A stretch of 64,000 nucleotides of DNA from Flavobacterium sp. xlx-214 (GCF_013874595.1 NZ_CP059431.1:806001-870000), one strand, 5' to 3'. Shown: positions 53,955-63,608, numbered from the stretch's first letter. Numbers and translations: made by a program. The notes: a model not told the origin generated them from the sequence alone.

Positions 53955-55109
53955 CTAAAATTTCTCAATGATTTTCCAAATGGTACCGTCTGATACAAAT
54001 GCCCATCCTGAGTAAGGTAAAGCTGTGTAAAGTCCGCTAGTAACGCCATGTATCGCTCCAGAAACGTTTACATAGTAATCTTCATTGGCATCGTACTTTT
54101 TAACAGTAAATTTCTTTCCTTTATTTAATGTAGGGTCTGGAAGTACTAAAGTAATATCTTGATTGGTTGGAGTACCTAATAAAATAGCATCGCTAGCTAC
54201 AACGTTGTAATTTGTTGAAACTTCTTTTATATTATTTTGCGAATCAAAATTCACAAACAACTCACCACTTTGATTAATGGTTACCGATGGATTGTTAGCT
54301 GCTTGTTTTACAACACCTAAATTGGTTCCGTTAGCAGTAGCTACCGCAATAGTATAATCTTTACCACCTGTTGCATTTGGTGTTGCAGCAGATGTTACTG
54401 TAATGGGATTATTGCCTACAAACGTATCTACTTTTTGATTTGCTTGCACAATATTTTTAACGTTTATAGTCTGGGTTGCACCTGAATTATCAATATACGT
54501 GAATGAAGTTCCATCATAAGAAACGTTACCTGCATTGTTTTTGATAATTTGTTTTAAGATGTTATTCACTGTGCTGTTATCCACAATTTGCTGAAAGTTA
54601 TTGATAACATCTGTTACAACATTAATAATAGTTACAGTTCCGTCTTCCGATGTATAGGTATAGGTTCCGTTATTATTGTTTACTAAAGTTGTAATGATAT
54701 TAACATCGGTAAGTGGAATAGAAACAGTGTTTCCGTCTGAATCTTTCAGTATCAAACTACCATTGTTAACCGTAAACGATTCATTTTTAGTATTTGTATC
54801 TAAATCTTGTATATCGTTTTGATTTACTAATCGTGCCCATCTATTATCATACCAATAGTAATAACCTGGTTTAATATCAGCACTGTTTGTAGTATTAAAA
54901 ACCAATAACGATTCTACATTGCCTTTTGTAATTGTAGTAGCATCTGTAATACTTGTTAAAGGCACTCTTGGTATTAAAATACCTTTATTGCTTGCTACAA
55001 CTTCTAATTGACTAGATTCGTTTGGCTGAAGGGTACCTATTCCGACCTGTGCATGCGAAACCAAAACTCCTCCTAAAAATAGTAATCCTGTAAGTAATCT
55101 TTTATTCAT
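53955..55109 (-). CDS. Tail-fibre-like surface protein 1
   Basis: 384 aa, the shortest of three paralogues and the first gene of the operon. The signal peptide (…GGVLVSHA) is followed by QVGIGTLQPNESSQLEVVASNKGILIPRVPL and GYYYWYDNRWARL. The GIGT…P…LeV phrase is widespread in phage tail fibres and bacterial adhesins. The middle is Asn/Thr/Val-rich beta, and the C-terminus (ITLVLPDPTLNKGKKFTVKKYD…WAFVSDGTIWKII) is a tail-fibre-type beta domain. It is probably co-transcribed with the three genes downstream. The function is inferred as surface adhesion. Confidence 0.7.
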   Translation of the reverse strand: MNKRLLTGLLFLGGVLVSHAQVGIGTLQPNESSQLEVVASNKGILIPRVPLTSITDATTITKGNVESLLVFNTTNSADIKPGYYYWYDNRWARLVNQNDIQDLDTNTKNESFTVNNGSLILKDSDGNTVSIPLTDVNIITTLVNNNNGTYTYTSEDGTVTIINVVTDVINNFQQIVDNSTVNNILKQIIKNNAGNVSYDGTSFTYIDNSGATQTINVKNIVQANQKVDTFVGNNPITVTSAATPNATGGKDYTIAVATANGTNLGVVKQAANNPSVTINQSGELFVNFDSQNNIKEVSTNYNVVASDAILLGTPTNQDITLVLPDPTLNKGKKFTVKKYDANEDYYVNVSGAIHGVTSGLYTALPYSGWAFVSDGTIWKIIEKF

Positions 55110-55219
55110 ATATAAATATTCTAAAGATTATTGATTTTATTTGAAAATAATTTAATTAAAACCATTAAATATTTGATAATCATTATTATAAAAAAATGTT
55201 TAATAATTCAATTTCTCTG

Positions 55220-55227
55220 CAAAAGTA
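55220..55227 (-). promoter_or_regulatory. Possible -7 box TACTTTTG of the surface-protein operon
   Basis: Minus-strand TACTTTTG fits TAnnTTTG, 110 nt before the first ATG, leaving a long AT-rich leader. Confidence 0.4.
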
Positions 55228-55270
55228 ACCATTTTACTTGATGCTTTTCTTTTAACAGCTCATAACTCAT

Positions 55271-55319
55271 TAAATATTAACATTATATGAGTTTAATGCT
55301 CACTTAGTGTTAATATTTA
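55271..55319. promoter_or_regulatory. Perfect 12-bp dyad between divergent nhaA and the surface-protein operon
   Basis: Left arm TAAATATTAACA (55271-55282), right arm TGTTAATATTTA (55308-55319), 25-nt spacer containing a smaller TGAG/CTCA dyad. It is placed to act on both divergent promoters. No T run, so it is not a terminator. Confidence 0.6.
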
Positions 55320-55378
55320 GTTATTATTTGCCATTATTTAATATTTAATATTTCTGTTACAAATCTTAAAATCAAACT

Positions 55379-55408
55379 TTGGTAAAAAAGCAGTTTTCAG
55401 TATCTTTG
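55379..55408 (+). promoter_or_regulatory. nhaA promoter (TTG-N19-TATCTTTG)
   Basis: -33 TTTGG with TTG at 55379-55381 and -7 box TATCTTTG at 55401-55408, spacing 19. This is the cleanest Bacteroidetes promoter in the window. Confidence 0.75.
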
Positions 55409-55445
55409 AAACTAACGCTTTTAATGTTACCTAACATCCTACAAA

Positions 55446-56615
55446 ATGCAAAATAAAATCAATCTACAAGCCTTTAAAGATTTCTTACACTCTAACAATA
55501 TTGGCGGAATTTTACTTTTTTCTTGTGTTATTCTCTCTTTAATTGTGGCCAACACAAACTTAGCCGAACCTTTACAACATTTTTTAGATACTAAAATTGG
55601 TTTTGAAAACAACACTATTCATCTTAATTATTCTATTTTATTATGGATTAATGACGGATTGATGGCTATTTTCTTCTTGCTTGTTGGTTTGGAAATTAAA
55701 CGAGAATTGGTTGAAGGAGAGCTATCATCCCCTAAAAAAGCGTCGTTACCTATTTTGTGTGCTATTGGTGGTGCATTAGTACCTGCTCTTATCTATTTTA
55801 TATTTAATAACGGATTACCTACGCAACACGGTTGGGGTATTCCTATGGCTACTGATATTGCTTTTGCATTAGCTGTAATATCGCTTGTAAGTAAAAATGT
55901 GCCTCCTAGTTTAAAAATATTCTTAGCTGCCTTAGCTATTGTAGACGATTTAATTGCCATTTTAGTAATTGCTTTGTTTTATTCTACAGGTATTGAGATT
56001 ACGTATTTAATGTACGCAGGCATCGGAATGATTATTTTAATTGCAATGAATCGTTTTAATGTTCAAAATCCTTGGTTGTATTTAATACCAGGCGTGTTTA
56101 TTTGGTATTTTGTACATCATTCAGGTATTCATGCTACCATTGCGGGTGTTTTAATTGCTATGACTATACCAACTAACGATACCGATGTAGAATCGCCATT
56201 AGAACGTTTAGAGCATGCTATTGCAAAACCCGTAAACTTATTAATTGTTCCTCTTTTTGCTTTTGCTAACACCAACATAACATTACAAGCAGAAATGCTA
56301 GAAGGTTTAACATCACCATTAGGTTTGGGTATTATTCTGGGGTTATTAATAGGTAAGCCAGTTGGTATCTTAATTTCGACTTTTATTTGTACAAAATTAG
56401 GTCTAAGTACTTTACCTGAAAATGCTACTTGGAGTCACATTATTGGTGTAGGGTTTTTAGCAGGAATTGGTTTTACCATGAGTATTTTTGTATCTATACT
56501 CTCTTTTAAAGATCCTTTGTTTGTTGAAGAAGCTAAATTAGCTGTATTATTAACTTCTTTAGTTGCAGGATGTATTGGCTTTATCCTCTTAAAAACACAA
56601 AAGAATAAGAAATAA
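55446..56615 (+). CDS. nhaA: Na+/H+ antiporter NhaA
   Basis: 389 aa with 12 membrane helices. It exports Na+ in exchange for H+. The ion site is visible: ATDIAFALAVISL (Asp137) and AALAIVDDLIAILVIALFYS (Asp167, Asp168). The HSGIHATIAGVLIAMTIP motif is also typical. It is on the plus strand between two minus-strand suf blocks, with its own promoter and terminator. Confidence 0.97.
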   Translation: MQNKINLQAFKDFLHSNNIGGILLFSCVILSLIVANTNLAEPLQHFLDTKIGFENNTIHLNYSILLWINDGLMAIFFLLVGLEIKRELVEGELSSPKKASLPILCAIGGALVPALIYFIFNNGLPTQHGWGIPMATDIAFALAVISLVSKNVPPSLKIFLAALAIVDDLIAILVIALFYSTGIEITYLMYAGIGMIILIAMNRFNVQNPWLYLIPGVFIWYFVHHSGIHATIAGVLIAMTIPTNDTDVESPLERLEHAIAKPVNLLIVPLFAFANTNITLQAEMLEGLTSPLGLGIILGLLIGKPVGILISTFICTKLGLSTLPENATWSHIIGVGFLAGIGFTMSIFVSILSFKDPLFVEEAKLAVLLTSLVAGCIGFILLKTQKNKK

Positions 56616-56648
56616 AAAAAACCACTTCGTTTGAAGTGGTTTTTTTTA
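56614..56648. terminator. Bidirectional terminator
   Basis: The stem AAAAAACCACTTC / GAAGTGGTTTTTT with loop GTTT lies between nhaA and the convergent sufD. Confidence 0.9.
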
Positions 56649-56649
56649 T

Positions 56650-57963
56650 TTATATATCAAAGCCTATGTTTACTCCTAATTTCATTGAAATTAACTTTTG
56701 TAATTTCAATTGTAAATCGGGAATGGCTACCGATGATAAAACCTCATCAGTAAAGGCATACATTAATAATGCTTTAGCTTCTTTCTTAGGAATTCCGCGT
56801 TGTTGCATGTAAAACATTGCCGTTTCATCTAACTGACCAATAGTACATCCGTGCGAACATTTAACATCATCAGCAAAAATTTCTAATTGTGGTTTGGTGT
56901 TCAACGTCGCTTTATCGGTTAATAAAATATTGTTGTTTTGTTGAAAAGCGTCGGTTTTTTGGGCGATTTTATCTACATAAATTTTTCCATTGAAAACACC
57001 CGTAGAACGATCGTCAAAAATACCTTTGTAGTTCTGGTGCGATTCACAATTTGGTTGTTTGTGATGTACCGATGTATAATGATCTACATGTTGTTTATCG
57101 CCAATAATGGTAACTCCTTTTAAAGTAGAATCAATACGCTCTCCTTTTTGAAAGAAATTCAGATTGTTTCTAGTGATGTTTCCTCCAAACGAAAACGTAT
57201 GAACCGAAACACGACTCTCTTGTTTTTGATCGATATACGTATTATCTACCAAGTTTGCCGTTTGCACATCGTTTTGTAGCTTATAATAGTCTACAATGGC
57301 GCGTTTTGAAGCAAAAATCTCGGTTACACTATTGGTTAACATTGTTGTTTCAGTCAACGATTGATGACGCTCAATAATTTGAACGTGTGCATTTTCACCT
57401 ACAATAATTAAATTACGTGGTTGCACAAAATTAGATGCAGCACCAGTGGTAAAATAAATAACCTCTATTGGCTTTTGTACAACCGTTGATTTAGGAATGT
57501 TGATGTAAGCGCCTTCAAACGCGTAAGCCGTATTTAAATTTGTTAAACTATCGTCGGTATTTGCAACTTGATTGAAATACGTATCGATAATCATTTTGTA
57601 TTTTGGCTTTGTTAATGCTGAAGACATTAAACAAACATCTAAACCATCGTGCGTTGTTGATGATAAATGCGATGAAAAAACTCCGTTGATGAAAACCACT
57701 TTATAGGTATCAACATCGTTTAAAAAGTATTTTTTTACGTCTTTCCAATCAACCGCTACTTCGTTTTTAGGAAGAATGTTGTAATCGTTCGCTAACACGC
57801 TGTTTAACGAAGTGTATTTCCATGCTTCTTCCTTTTTTGTAGGAAAACCTTTATTTTCAAACACCTTTAATGCATTTGTTCTAACATCGTGTAGTGCAGA
57901 ATTTACATCTACTTTTTGTTCAAATGCTAAAAAAGATGATAATAATTTTTCTTTTAAATCCAT
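56650..57963 (-). CDS. sufD: Fe-S assembly scaffold protein SufD
   Basis: 437 aa. SufD partners SufB and SufC in the SufBCD scaffold. The beta-helix core is evident: NIPKSTVVQKPIEVIYFTT, NLIIVGENAHVQIIERHQS, and the C-terminal DDVKCSHGCTIGQLDETAMFYMQQRGIPKKEAKALLMYAF with the conserved His/Cys. It is separated from sufC by an 80-bp gap containing two nested inverted repeats. Confidence 0.95.
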   Translation of the reverse strand: MDLKEKLLSSFLAFEQKVDVNSALHDVRTNALKVFENKGFPTKKEEAWKYTSLNSVLANDYNILPKNEVAVDWKDVKKYFLNDVDTYKVVFINGVFSSHLSSTTHDGLDVCLMSSALTKPKYKMIIDTYFNQVANTDDSLTNLNTAYAFEGAYINIPKSTVVQKPIEVIYFTTGAASNFVQPRNLIIVGENAHVQIIERHQSLTETTMLTNSVTEIFASKRAIVDYYKLQNDVQTANLVDNTYIDQKQESRVSVHTFSFGGNITRNNLNFFQKGERIDSTLKGVTIIGDKQHVDHYTSVHHKQPNCESHQNYKGIFDDRSTGVFNGKIYVDKIAQKTDAFQQNNNILLTDKATLNTKPQLEIFADDVKCSHGCTIGQLDETAMFYMQQRGIPKKEAKALLMYAFTDEVLSSVAIPDLQLKLQKLISMKLGVNIGFDI

Positions 57964-57972
57964 TACTTCTTT

Positions 57973-58033
57973 GTTTCAGGTTTTAAGTTTTAAGTTGCAA
58001 GTTGCGTAACCTGAAACTTAGAACTTAAAACTT
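57973..58033. repeat. Two interleaved inverted repeats between sufD and sufC
   Basis: GTTTCAGGTT (57973-57982) pairs with AACCTGAAAC (58008-58017), and AAGTTTTAAGTT (57985-57996) pairs with AACTTAAAACTT (58022-58033). Both are perfect. Confidence 0.75.
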
Positions 58034-58043
58034 TTCAAACTAA

Positions 58044-58781
58044 TTATTTAAGCCAATCGTATCCTTTTTCTTCTAATTCAAGAGCTAATTCTTTACCTCC
58101 TGTTTTAACGATTTTTCCATCGTGCAATACGTGTACAAAATCTGGAACAATGTATTCTAATAAACGTTGGTAGTGTGTAATTACAATTACCGCGTTGTTT
58201 TCGCTCTTTAACTTATTCACTCCGTTAGCTACAATACGCAATGCATCAATGTCTAAACCTGAATCGGTTTCATCCAAAATAGCTACTTTAGGTTCTAACA
58301 TTGCCATTTGAAAAATTTCGTTACGTTTTTTCTCACCACCCGAAAAACCTTCGTTTAATGAACGTGACAAAAACTTACGATCGATTTCTAATAATTCTGA
58401 TTTTTCTTTGATTAACTTCAACATTTCGTTCGCTGGCATATCTTCTAAACCATTTGCTTTACGAGACTCGTTAATTGCCGTTTTCATAAAGTTGGTTACC
58501 GAAACACCTGGAATTTCAACTGGATATTGAAATGATAAGAAAATACCTTTATGTGCGCGTTCTTCTGGAGCTAAATCGCCTAAATCTTCGCCTTCTAAAA
58601 TAATTTCTCCTTCAGTAACTTCAAAATTCTCGTTACCTGCAATAACAGATGACAAAGTTGATTTTCCGGCACCATTTGGACCCATAATTGCATGAACCTC
58701 ACCTGCTTTTACCTCAAGATTAATTCCTTTTAATATTTCTTTATCCTCTACAGAGGCGTGTAAATTTTTTATTTGTAACAT
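58044..58781 (-). CDS. sufC: Fe-S assembly ATPase SufC
   Basis: 245 aa. It is the ABC-type ATPase of the SufBCD complex. Walker A GPNGAGKST is at 34-42, the signature is LNEGFSGGEKKRNEIFQMAML, Walker B is PKVAILDETDSGLDIDAL, and the switch His is in VITHYQRLL. It is 114 bp downstream of sufB. Confidence 0.97.
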   Translation of the reverse strand: MLQIKNLHASVEDKEILKGINLEVKAGEVHAIMGPNGAGKSTLSSVIAGNENFEVTEGEIILEGEDLGDLAPEERAHKGIFLSFQYPVEIPGVSVTNFMKTAINESRKANGLEDMPANEMLKLIKEKSELLEIDRKFLSRSLNEGFSGGEKKRNEIFQMAMLEPKVAILDETDSGLDIDALRIVANGVNKLKSENNAVIVITHYQRLLEYIVPDFVHVLHDGKIVKTGGKELALELEEKGYDWLK

Positions 58782-58895
58782 TTCTTCAAGATTTGAGATT
58801 TGAGATATGAGAATCGAATTCTCTACCTCCTTAAATCAATATTTATAATGTATTTTTATTTCTAATTTCTCAATACTAATAGCTGATATCTATTT

Positions 58896-60344
58896 TTATC
58901 CAACCGATCCTTCTAACGAAATTTCTAATAGTTTTTTAGCTTCTACGGCAAATTCCATTGGAAGCTTGTCTAAAACCTCTCTTGAGAATCCGTTTACAAT
59001 TAAAGCTACTGCTGTTTCGGTAGGGATTCCTCTTTGGTTGCAATAGAAAATTTGATCTTCGCCAATTTTACTTGTTGTTGCTTCGTGCTCTAATTTAGCT
59101 GATGCATTTTTAGATTCGATATAAGGAAAAGTATGCGCGCCACATTCGTTACCCATTAACAAGGAATCACATTGTGTAAAGTTACGTGCGTTTTCGGCTC
59201 TTGATCCAATTTGAACCAATCCTCGGTAAGAATTTTGCGATTTTCCCGCTGAAATTCCCTTAGAAATAATAGTTGATTTCGTATTTTTTCCTAAGTGAAT
59301 CATTTTGGTACCTGTATCGGCTTGCTGGAAGTTGTTAGTAACTGCAATTGAATAAAACTCGCCCACCGCATTATCACCTTTTAAAATACACGATGGATAT
59401 TTCCATGTTACCGCTGATCCTGTTTCAACTTGTGTCCAAGATACTTTTGCGTTTTTCTCTGCTAAAGCACGTTTGGTTACAAAGTTAAAAACCCCACCTT
59501 TACCATTTTTATCGCCTGGGAACCAGTTTTGAACGGTAGAATATTTTATCTCAGCGTCATTTAAAGCAATTAACTCTACCACAGCAGCGTGCAATTGATT
59601 TTCATCACGACTTGGCGCTGTACATCCTTCTAAATAAGAAACATACGAACCTTCATCGGCAATTAACAAAGTACGCTCAAACTGACCCGTTCCTGCCTGA
59701 TTGATACGGAAATAGGTTGATAATTCCATTGGGCAACGAACGCCTTTTGGAATATAACAGAATGATCCGTCTGAGAAAACAGCCGAGTTTAACGCTGCAT
59801 AGAAATTATCGGTTTTTGGTACCACAGAACCAATGTATTGTTTAACCAATTCTGGATGTTCTTTGATAGCTTCTGATATCGAACAAAAAATAATTCCTTT
59901 TTCGTTTAAGGTTTCTTTAAAAGTAGTTGCAACAGAAACAGAATCCACTACAATATCCATTGCAATGTTGTTCATACGTTTTTGTTCTTCAATAGAAATT
60001 CCTAACTTTTTGTACATTTCTAACAATTCCGGATCTACATCGTCTAATGTTTTGTTAGGATCTACATCTTTTGGTGCTGAATAATATGAAATTGCCTGAA
60101 AATCGGGCTTTTCATAAGTTACATTTGCCCAATTAGGCTCGGTCATTTCTTTCCAAATTCTAAAAGCATCTAAACGCCATTCCGTCATCCATTCTGGCTC
60201 TGCTTTCTTTTGAGAAATGGCACGAACAATATCTTCATTTAGCCCCACAGGAAAAGTTTCAGCTTCTAATTCTGTATAAAAGCCGTACTCATATTCCTTA
60301 GTTTCTAATTCTTTTTTTAATTCTTCTTCCGTGTATTTTGACAT
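58896..60344 (-). CDS. sufB: Fe-S assembly scaffold protein SufB
   Basis: 482 aa. SufB is the main scaffold on which Fe-S clusters are built. Conserved blocks are [67 protein letters not shown] and [48 protein letters not shown]. It follows the SufA-like gene by 67 bp, with a 13-bp direct repeat in the gap. Confidence 0.98.
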   Translation of the reverse strand: MSKYTEEELKKELETKEYEYGFYTELEAETFPVGLNEDIVRAISQKKAEPEWMTEWRLDAFRIWKEMTEPNWANVTYEKPDFQAISYYSAPKDVDPNKTLDDVDPELLEMYKKLGISIEEQKRMNNIAMDIVVDSVSVATTFKETLNEKGIIFCSISEAIKEHPELVKQYIGSVVPKTDNFYAALNSAVFSDGSFCYIPKGVRCPMELSTYFRINQAGTGQFERTLLIADEGSYVSYLEGCTAPSRDENQLHAAVVELIALNDAEIKYSTVQNWFPGDKNGKGGVFNFVTKRALAEKNAKVSWTQVETGSAVTWKYPSCILKGDNAVGEFYSIAVTNNFQQADTGTKMIHLGKNTKSTIISKGISAGKSQNSYRGLVQIGSRAENARNFTQCDSLLMGNECGAHTFPYIESKNASAKLEHEATTSKIGEDQIFYCNQRGIPTETAVALIVNGFSREVLDKLPMEFAVEAKKLLEISLEGSVG

Positions 60345-60350
60345 ATTTTT

Positions 60351-60386
60351 TGTCTTAAAGTTTAAAAGTCTTGTGTCTTAAAGTTT
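60351..60386. repeat. 13-bp direct repeat between the SufA-like gene and sufB
   Basis: TGTCTTAAAGTTT occurs at 60351-60363 and again at 60374-60386. Confidence 0.7.
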
Positions 60387-60411
60387 GAATTTTATGACCT
60401 TCGACATTTGA

Positions 60412-60741
60412 CTATAATGAGAATGACTCTCCGCAACCACAAGTTCTTGTAGCGTTAGGATTGTTGAATACGAAACCTTTTCCGTTTAAACCTCCTGAAT
60501 ATTCTAACGTTGTTCCTACTAAATACAAGAAACTTTTTTTATCTACTGCGATTTTAACACCGCTATCTTCAAAAATTTTATCGTTTTCTAGGGCGTTTTC
60601 GTCAAACTTCAATTCGTATTCTAAGCCAGAGCATCCACCACTTTTTACGCCTACGCGAATAAAGGCTGTTTCTGGGTTTAAACCATCATCTTCCATCAAC
60701 ATTTTAGCTCTTTTAGCTGCCGATTCTGATACTTTTATCAT
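60412..60741 (-). CDS. A-type Fe-S carrier (SufA/IscA/HesB family)
   Basis: 109 aa. A-type carriers pass Fe-S clusters from the scaffold to target proteins. The three ligand cysteines are present: Cys37 (GGCSGLEY) and Cys101/Cys103 (RTCGCGESF). It is the first gene of the sufABCD-like block, with a TATCTTTG -7 box 32 nt upstream. Confidence 0.93.
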   Translation of the reverse strand: MIKVSESAAKRAKMLMEDDGLNPETAFIRVGVKSGGCSGLEYELKFDENALENDKIFEDSGVKIAVDKKSFLYLVGTTLEYSGGLNGKGFVFNNPNATRTCGCGESFSL

Positions 60742-60772
60742 GACAATTTGAATTTTAGATTATTACCAACTG

Positions 60773-60780
60773 CAAAGATA
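60773..60780 (-). promoter_or_regulatory. -7 box TATCTTTG of the suf operon
   Basis: Minus-strand TATCTTTG fits TAnnTTTG. No IscR/SufR-like operator was recognised. Confidence 0.5.
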
Positions 60781-60849
60781 CTTACAAAATATGATTTTTA
60801 TCATACTAATAACAATATTATAACTATAAATGTATAAGCAGAATTTATA

Positions 60850-60885
60850 AAAAAACCGCCTCTAAATTTAAAGAGGCGGTTTTGA
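60850..60885 (-). terminator. Terminator of the TonB-dependent receptor gene
   Basis: The stem AAACCGCCTCT / AGAGGCGGTTT is followed by a T run on the minus strand. Confidence 0.85.
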
Positions 60886-60908
60886 AATGATAAAAACAGG
60901 TTAGAACC

Positions 60909-63575
60909 TTAGAATGTTAACTTAATAGAAGCATTCCAAGTGCGTCCCCAACCAAATAATACTTGGTTAGATGTGTCTATACCTTTATAAGTACCTTTTG
61001 TTTTTTCGTTTACTTTATTTGCGGTGCTTGATTGAGCTATATACTCTGTATCAAATAAGTTGTTCACATTAACACGGAAACTTAAACGATTTTTATTAGT
61101 TAAATTAAGCGCGTATGAAACCCCTGCATCAACTACTTGGTAAGATGGCAACATTAAGTTTTCTTTTAACTGACGTGATGAATATAGGTCTTGAAAGTAT
61201 CTATAATCTGCATCAACAGATAAATTTGGTAAAACTTTGTATTTTAAACCTAAACCAAATGTGGTTTGAGCAGCATCGCCTACTTTTCCTCCATCAATAT
61301 CGGTTATTTTTGTTTCAAGATCGTTTCTGTTTTGATCACGCTCTATACTTACAGCATTTCCTTCGTACTTCCAATCACCTATCGAGGCAAAACCTTTAAC
61401 TTCTAAATTGTATAACGGGCGTGCAACAACGTCGATTTCAATTCCTTTGTGATTTTGTTTGGTACCGTAATTTGATGTATAAATATCTTGTCCTTCTTGC
61501 ACTTTTGACGGATCGTTTGTTGGGTTGTATTTTTTAACATCATCTGCAGTAGCACGTCTTGAACTTCCTGTAACACGATTATCCCAAGTAGTTTGATAAG
61601 CGTTTACATTTACATCAACAAATTGAGATGTAAATTTATATCCTAACTCTAATCCAACAATATCTTCGTTTTCAGCATTTTCATTAATATCATTTCTGTA
61701 GTTCATGAAAATGTTGTTTTGATAAGGCTGGCGTGAATAAACACCAACATTAGCAAAAACAAAGTGCTTGTTTTCAAAATTGTACGAAGCACCCGCTTTT
61801 ACATTATATCCAATATTTGTAACTTTTTCAGATTTATCGTTACCAGGTGTGTATTGATAAAAATCATTACGCTCATTACTTTGATCAGAAAGTGCTCCTT
61901 GGAAATAGGCTGATAAACGATCTGTTGAATACTCTAACTGACCAAATACACCCGCATAACGAATAATTTGTTCATAATCCCAAGAAAGTTTATCTGAAGC
62001 ATTATCTGCATGATCGTTAAACGATTTCCAAGGATTTGTACCAAAAGTATTTGAAGCGTGTATTGGATCTGCAAAATTGACATTTCCAGAATCAACAAAA
62101 TAGCTTCCTCCCATTAAATTATTTAGCTGACGATTGTGTGTACCTTTGTAAGTACGCAAATCAAAACCAACATTTAAATTTAAATTTTTGGCTAATTCAT
62201 GATTGAAGTTAGAAACAATACCAAACCATTGGTGGTTATTAACATCAGACCATAAAATATTTTTAGATTCACCGTTTACATCAGCCTCATTTACAGCTAC
62301 GTACTTATCAATATTTACTAACCCATTTTCAAAGAAACGATCGTTTTCAGCTTGTGTTTTAGTAGTATCAATATTATTAACTCTAAAGTTGTTAGAACGA
62401 CCACCGCCACTAGCAACAGATGCATAAACAACAGTTGATAAACTAGACTTTTCTGAAATTTGCCAATCCCAATTTAAGTTTGCAACTGGTTTGTGGTAAT
62501 AATTTCTTCTTAGATTGTATTTTTCACCATTCCATAAACCAACATTGTTGTTGTATTTAGTACCAAATTGTAAGAAATCGGCAATTGTACCAGTATTTCC
62601 TTGATCATGCCATTGTGGCGCACCTGTAATTAAAAAGTTTAAATTGTGCTTTTTATTCACTTTATATCCAAAAGAGATGAAATAGTTTTGACCTTGACCA
62701 GCTGTTTGATCCATATAACCATCACCTTGCCAATGCGTAAACATAGCCGAAACACCAACGCCATTATCTAATAAACCTGTATTATAACCAACGGTGGTTT
62801 TGTAAAAATTATCGTTACCAACAGTTCCTTTAAAGAAACCACCTTCTTTCATTTCGGTAGCTTTTGTAATAAAGTTAATAGTACCACCCACTGATGAAAT
62901 AGCTAATTTAGACGAACCTAAACCACGTTGAATTTGAACAGCATTTGCAATATCAGTCATACCAGACCAGTTAGACCAGTATACACGACCATTATCCATA
63001 CCATTAATTGGCTGACCGTTTAATAAAAATGCTGTATTTGATTGATCAAAACCACGTGTACTCATTGACGATTCACCAAAACCACGTGCTTGCGATGTTA
63101 CATAAACCGATGGTGTGTTTACCATTGTAGATGTAATATCTTGCGCTCCTACTTTTTCTTCAATTTCTTGTCTTTTAATTGTTGAAACCGCAATTGGTGT
63201 TTTTCTACCTTCTGCAACATCAATTACCCCACGAGCCATTACCACGATTTCTCCTAATGATTCAGCAGATTCGCTTAAATAAATTGTCCCTAAATTAATT
63301 TCGGTTGAATGCGTTACTGTAAAAGAAGTAGTTCTTGTGGTATAACCCAAATAAGCAAATTCTACCTGCCCTTGAGTTAACTCTGTTGAAATGGTAAAAG
63401 ATCCATCTTCATTAGTAGTTACCCCTTCTGAGGTTCCTTTTACAAAAACTTCTACTCCTGAAATAGCTGTTTTTTTATCTGCATCGTAAACAACACCTGT
63501 TAATTTGTTTTGCGCATAAGAGGCAGTTGATGCGAAAAAAGCAATCATTGCCAACGTGCTTAGACGATTTTTCAT
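60909..63575 (-). CDS. TonB-dependent outer-membrane receptor
   Basis: 888 aa. The signal peptide is …AFFASTASYA. It is followed by a CarboxypepD_reg-like domain (KLTGVVYDADKKTAISGVEVFVKGTSEGVTTNEDGSF), a plug (RQEIEEKVGAQDITSTMVNTPSVYVTSQARGFGESSMSTRGFDQSNTAFLLNGQPING) and a 22-strand barrel ending in aromatic …NASIKLTF. No SusD gene is adjacent, so it is not a SusC-type glycan transporter. The ligand is unknown. No Fur box was recognised. Confidence 0.92.
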   Translation of the reverse strand: MKNRLSTLAMIAFFASTASYAQNKLTGVVYDADKKTAISGVEVFVKGTSEGVTTNEDGSFTISTELTQGQVEFAYLGYTTRTTSFTVTHSTEINLGTIYLSESAESLGEIVVMARGVIDVAEGRKTPIAVSTIKRQEIEEKVGAQDITSTMVNTPSVYVTSQARGFGESSMSTRGFDQSNTAFLLNGQPINGMDNGRVYWSNWSGMTDIANAVQIQRGLGSSKLAISSVGGTINFITKATEMKEGGFFKGTVGNDNFYKTTVGYNTGLLDNGVGVSAMFTHWQGDGYMDQTAGQGQNYFISFGYKVNKKHNLNFLITGAPQWHDQGNTGTIADFLQFGTKYNNNVGLWNGEKYNLRRNYYHKPVANLNWDWQISEKSSLSTVVYASVASGGGRSNNFRVNNIDTTKTQAENDRFFENGLVNIDKYVAVNEADVNGESKNILWSDVNNHQWFGIVSNFNHELAKNLNLNVGFDLRTYKGTHNRQLNNLMGGSYFVDSGNVNFADPIHASNTFGTNPWKSFNDHADNASDKLSWDYEQIIRYAGVFGQLEYSTDRLSAYFQGALSDQSNERNDFYQYTPGNDKSEKVTNIGYNVKAGASYNFENKHFVFANVGVYSRQPYQNNIFMNYRNDINENAENEDIVGLELGYKFTSQFVDVNVNAYQTTWDNRVTGSSRRATADDVKKYNPTNDPSKVQEGQDIYTSNYGTKQNHKGIEIDVVARPLYNLEVKGFASIGDWKYEGNAVSIERDQNRNDLETKITDIDGGKVGDAAQTTFGLGLKYKVLPNLSVDADYRYFQDLYSSRQLKENLMLPSYQVVDAGVSYALNLTNKNRLSFRVNVNNLFDTEYIAQSSTANKVNEKTKGTYKGIDTSNQVLFGWGRTWNASIKLTF

Positions 63576-63600
63576 TATTGTTTAGTTAAAAAATTCTTTG

Positions 63601-63608
63601 CAAAATTA
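63601..63608 (-). promoter_or_regulatory. -7 box TAATTTTG of the TonB-dependent receptor
   Basis: Minus-strand TAATTTTG fits TAnnTTTG, 25 nt before the start. Confidence 0.4.

Noticed and set aside
45393..60741. Phage or mobile island origin for the block inside suf, inferred from tail-fibre-like proteins
   Set aside because: No integrase, transposase, capsid, tail or lysis gene was seen, and the proteins carry signal peptides, which phage fibres lack.
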